In this document: positions 6,167 to 6,468 of the stretch, piece by piece
Position numbering within the stretch: position 1 is the stretch's first letter
Layout of the letters: the number at the start of each line of letters is the position of its first letter
Assembly (NCBI GenBank): GCA_945910715.1
Contig: CAMDZU010000079.1
Location: 1 to 6,468, forward strand
Direction of reading: 5' to 3'
Length of the DNA: 6,468 nt
Source of the DNA: an uncultured Clostridia bacterium
GTDB taxonomy: Bacteria; Bacillota; Clostridia; Oscillospirales; Ruminococcaceae
Program-made: the position numbers and the translations under genes
Notes under the pieces: generated by a model
The model's database searches: none
What the model saw: the letters and a program-made list of their open reading frames with translations, nothing else
Told to the model about the DNA's origin: nothing

Positions 6167-6177
6167 GTTATGGTCAG
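6148..6177 (-). promoter_or_regulatory. Probable promoter of the small ORF-recD2-comF unit
   Basis: A perfect TATAAT -10 box (6153-6148) lies 18 nt downstream of CTGACC (6177-6172), which matches TTGACA at 4 of 6 positions and overlaps the prmA stop codon. Initiation would fall near 6141, leaving an 11-nt leader before the GTG of the small ORF. The -35 box is mediocre and there is no TGn extension, so strength is uncertain. The position, just after one gene and before the next unit, is apt. Confidence 0.5.
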
Positions 6178-6468
6178 TCTGTTTTGCAGAGAATACAGTT
6201 CCAGCCTTCCTGCTCGGTTACGCTGATTACATTTATGCTGTTTTCCTTTAATGCGCCAAGCACCTCGTCAAGTCTTTCGGTAATTATTCCCGAAACGATA
6301 AGGGTGCCCTGTTTTTTGAGAAAAGAGGAAAACAGAGGGCTCATTGCAATTATTACGTCAGCAACAATGTTTGCGGTAATAATGTCATAGCCTGTGCCTA
6401 TTGTGCGGCGCAGCTCCTCGTCGTCGATTACGTTGCCGCAGTAGGATTTGTAGCGTGACTTGTCAAAG
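6174..6468 (-). CDS. prmA: Ribosomal protein L11 methyltransferase PrmA (C-terminal part, cut by window edge)
   Basis: PrmA uses S-adenosylmethionine to trimethylate lysines and the N-terminus of ribosomal protein L11. Only the last 97 codons are present, out of about 310-320 in the family. They cover the second half of the Rossmann-type methyltransferase domain: YDIITANIVADVIIAMSPLF (fragment residues 27-46) carries the family's ANI(L/V)ADVI signature near the active site, followed by GTLIVSGIITERLDEV and the closing strand EQEGWNCILCK. The stop is TGA at 6176-6174. The SAM-binding glycine motif and the start lie beyond the right edge. The frame is intact. It ends about 44 nt before the small membrane ORF and is followed by a terminator-like repeat, so it probably belongs to the preceding transcription unit. 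Confidence 0.9.
   Translation of the reverse strand, partial: FDKSRYKSYCGNVIDDEELRRTIGTGYDIITANIVADVIIAMSPLFSSFLKKQGTLIVSGIITERLDEVLGALKENSINVISVTEQEGWNCILCKTD

Noticed and set aside
573..6390. Several plus-strand open frames (for example 573-761, 1391-1663, 2648-2902, 4036-4296, 4541-4780, 4792-5130, 6184-6390)
   Set aside because: Each lies opposite a well-supported minus-strand gene, has no recognisable domain, and follows from the codon bias of the opposite strand. I treat them as antisense shadows.
1..6468. A novel defence system, mobile element or CRISPR array
   Set aside because: All large genes are intact housekeeping families in a conserved order. I see no transposase, integrase, terminal repeats, spaced direct repeats or break in codon style.

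Overview
The window looks chromosomal and comes from a low-to-mid GC member of the Bacillota, most likely class Clostridia and probably a Ruminococcus/Oscillospiraceae-type organism. This rests on recognisable protein families, AAAGGA/GAGGG-type ribosome binding sites, the use of TTG and GTG starts, and gene order. The genus is an inference, since no database search was possible. All supported genes lie on the minus strand, so transcription runs from high to low coordinates. There are no tRNAs, rRNAs, CRISPR arrays or insertion sequences that I can see, and no gene-free stretch longer than 300 bases.

In the direction of transcription the layout is as follows. (1) The C-terminal end of prmA (ribosomal protein L11 methyltransferase) enters from the right edge and stops at 6174. 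(2) A compact junction (about 6103-6177) holds an inverted repeat followed by a T-run, with a TATAAT box inside its loop. It also contains the start of a 49-codon single-pass membrane-protein candidate (6130-5981), which does not appear to have been recognised before. (3) recD2 (helicase) starts inside that small gene, and comF (phosphoribosyltransferase-fold protein) overlaps the recD2 end by 8 bases. (4) A strong extended -10 promoter overlapping the comF stop opens a second unit: miaB (tRNA methylthiotransferase), a YmcA/YlbF (RicA/RicF)-family protein with a cysteine-rich tail, and mutS. mutS runs off the left edge after about 382 codons. A 57-nt two-tier hairpin separates the YmcA/YlbF gene from mutS.

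Functionally the window is a housekeeping cluster: translation (PrmA, MiaB), DNA maintenance (RecD2, MutS), a competence-type protein (ComF), and a partner of RNase Y-dependent RNA processing (YmcA/YlbF). The order miaB-ymcA-(cotE)-mutS is also found in Bacillus subtilis, so the second unit is an old Bacillota arrangement and not an acquired island. I found no evidence of a new defence or mobile system. The items most worth a second look are the small membrane ORF, the promoter nested in a terminator-like hairpin at the prmA/recD2 junction, and the structured ylbF-mutS spacer.
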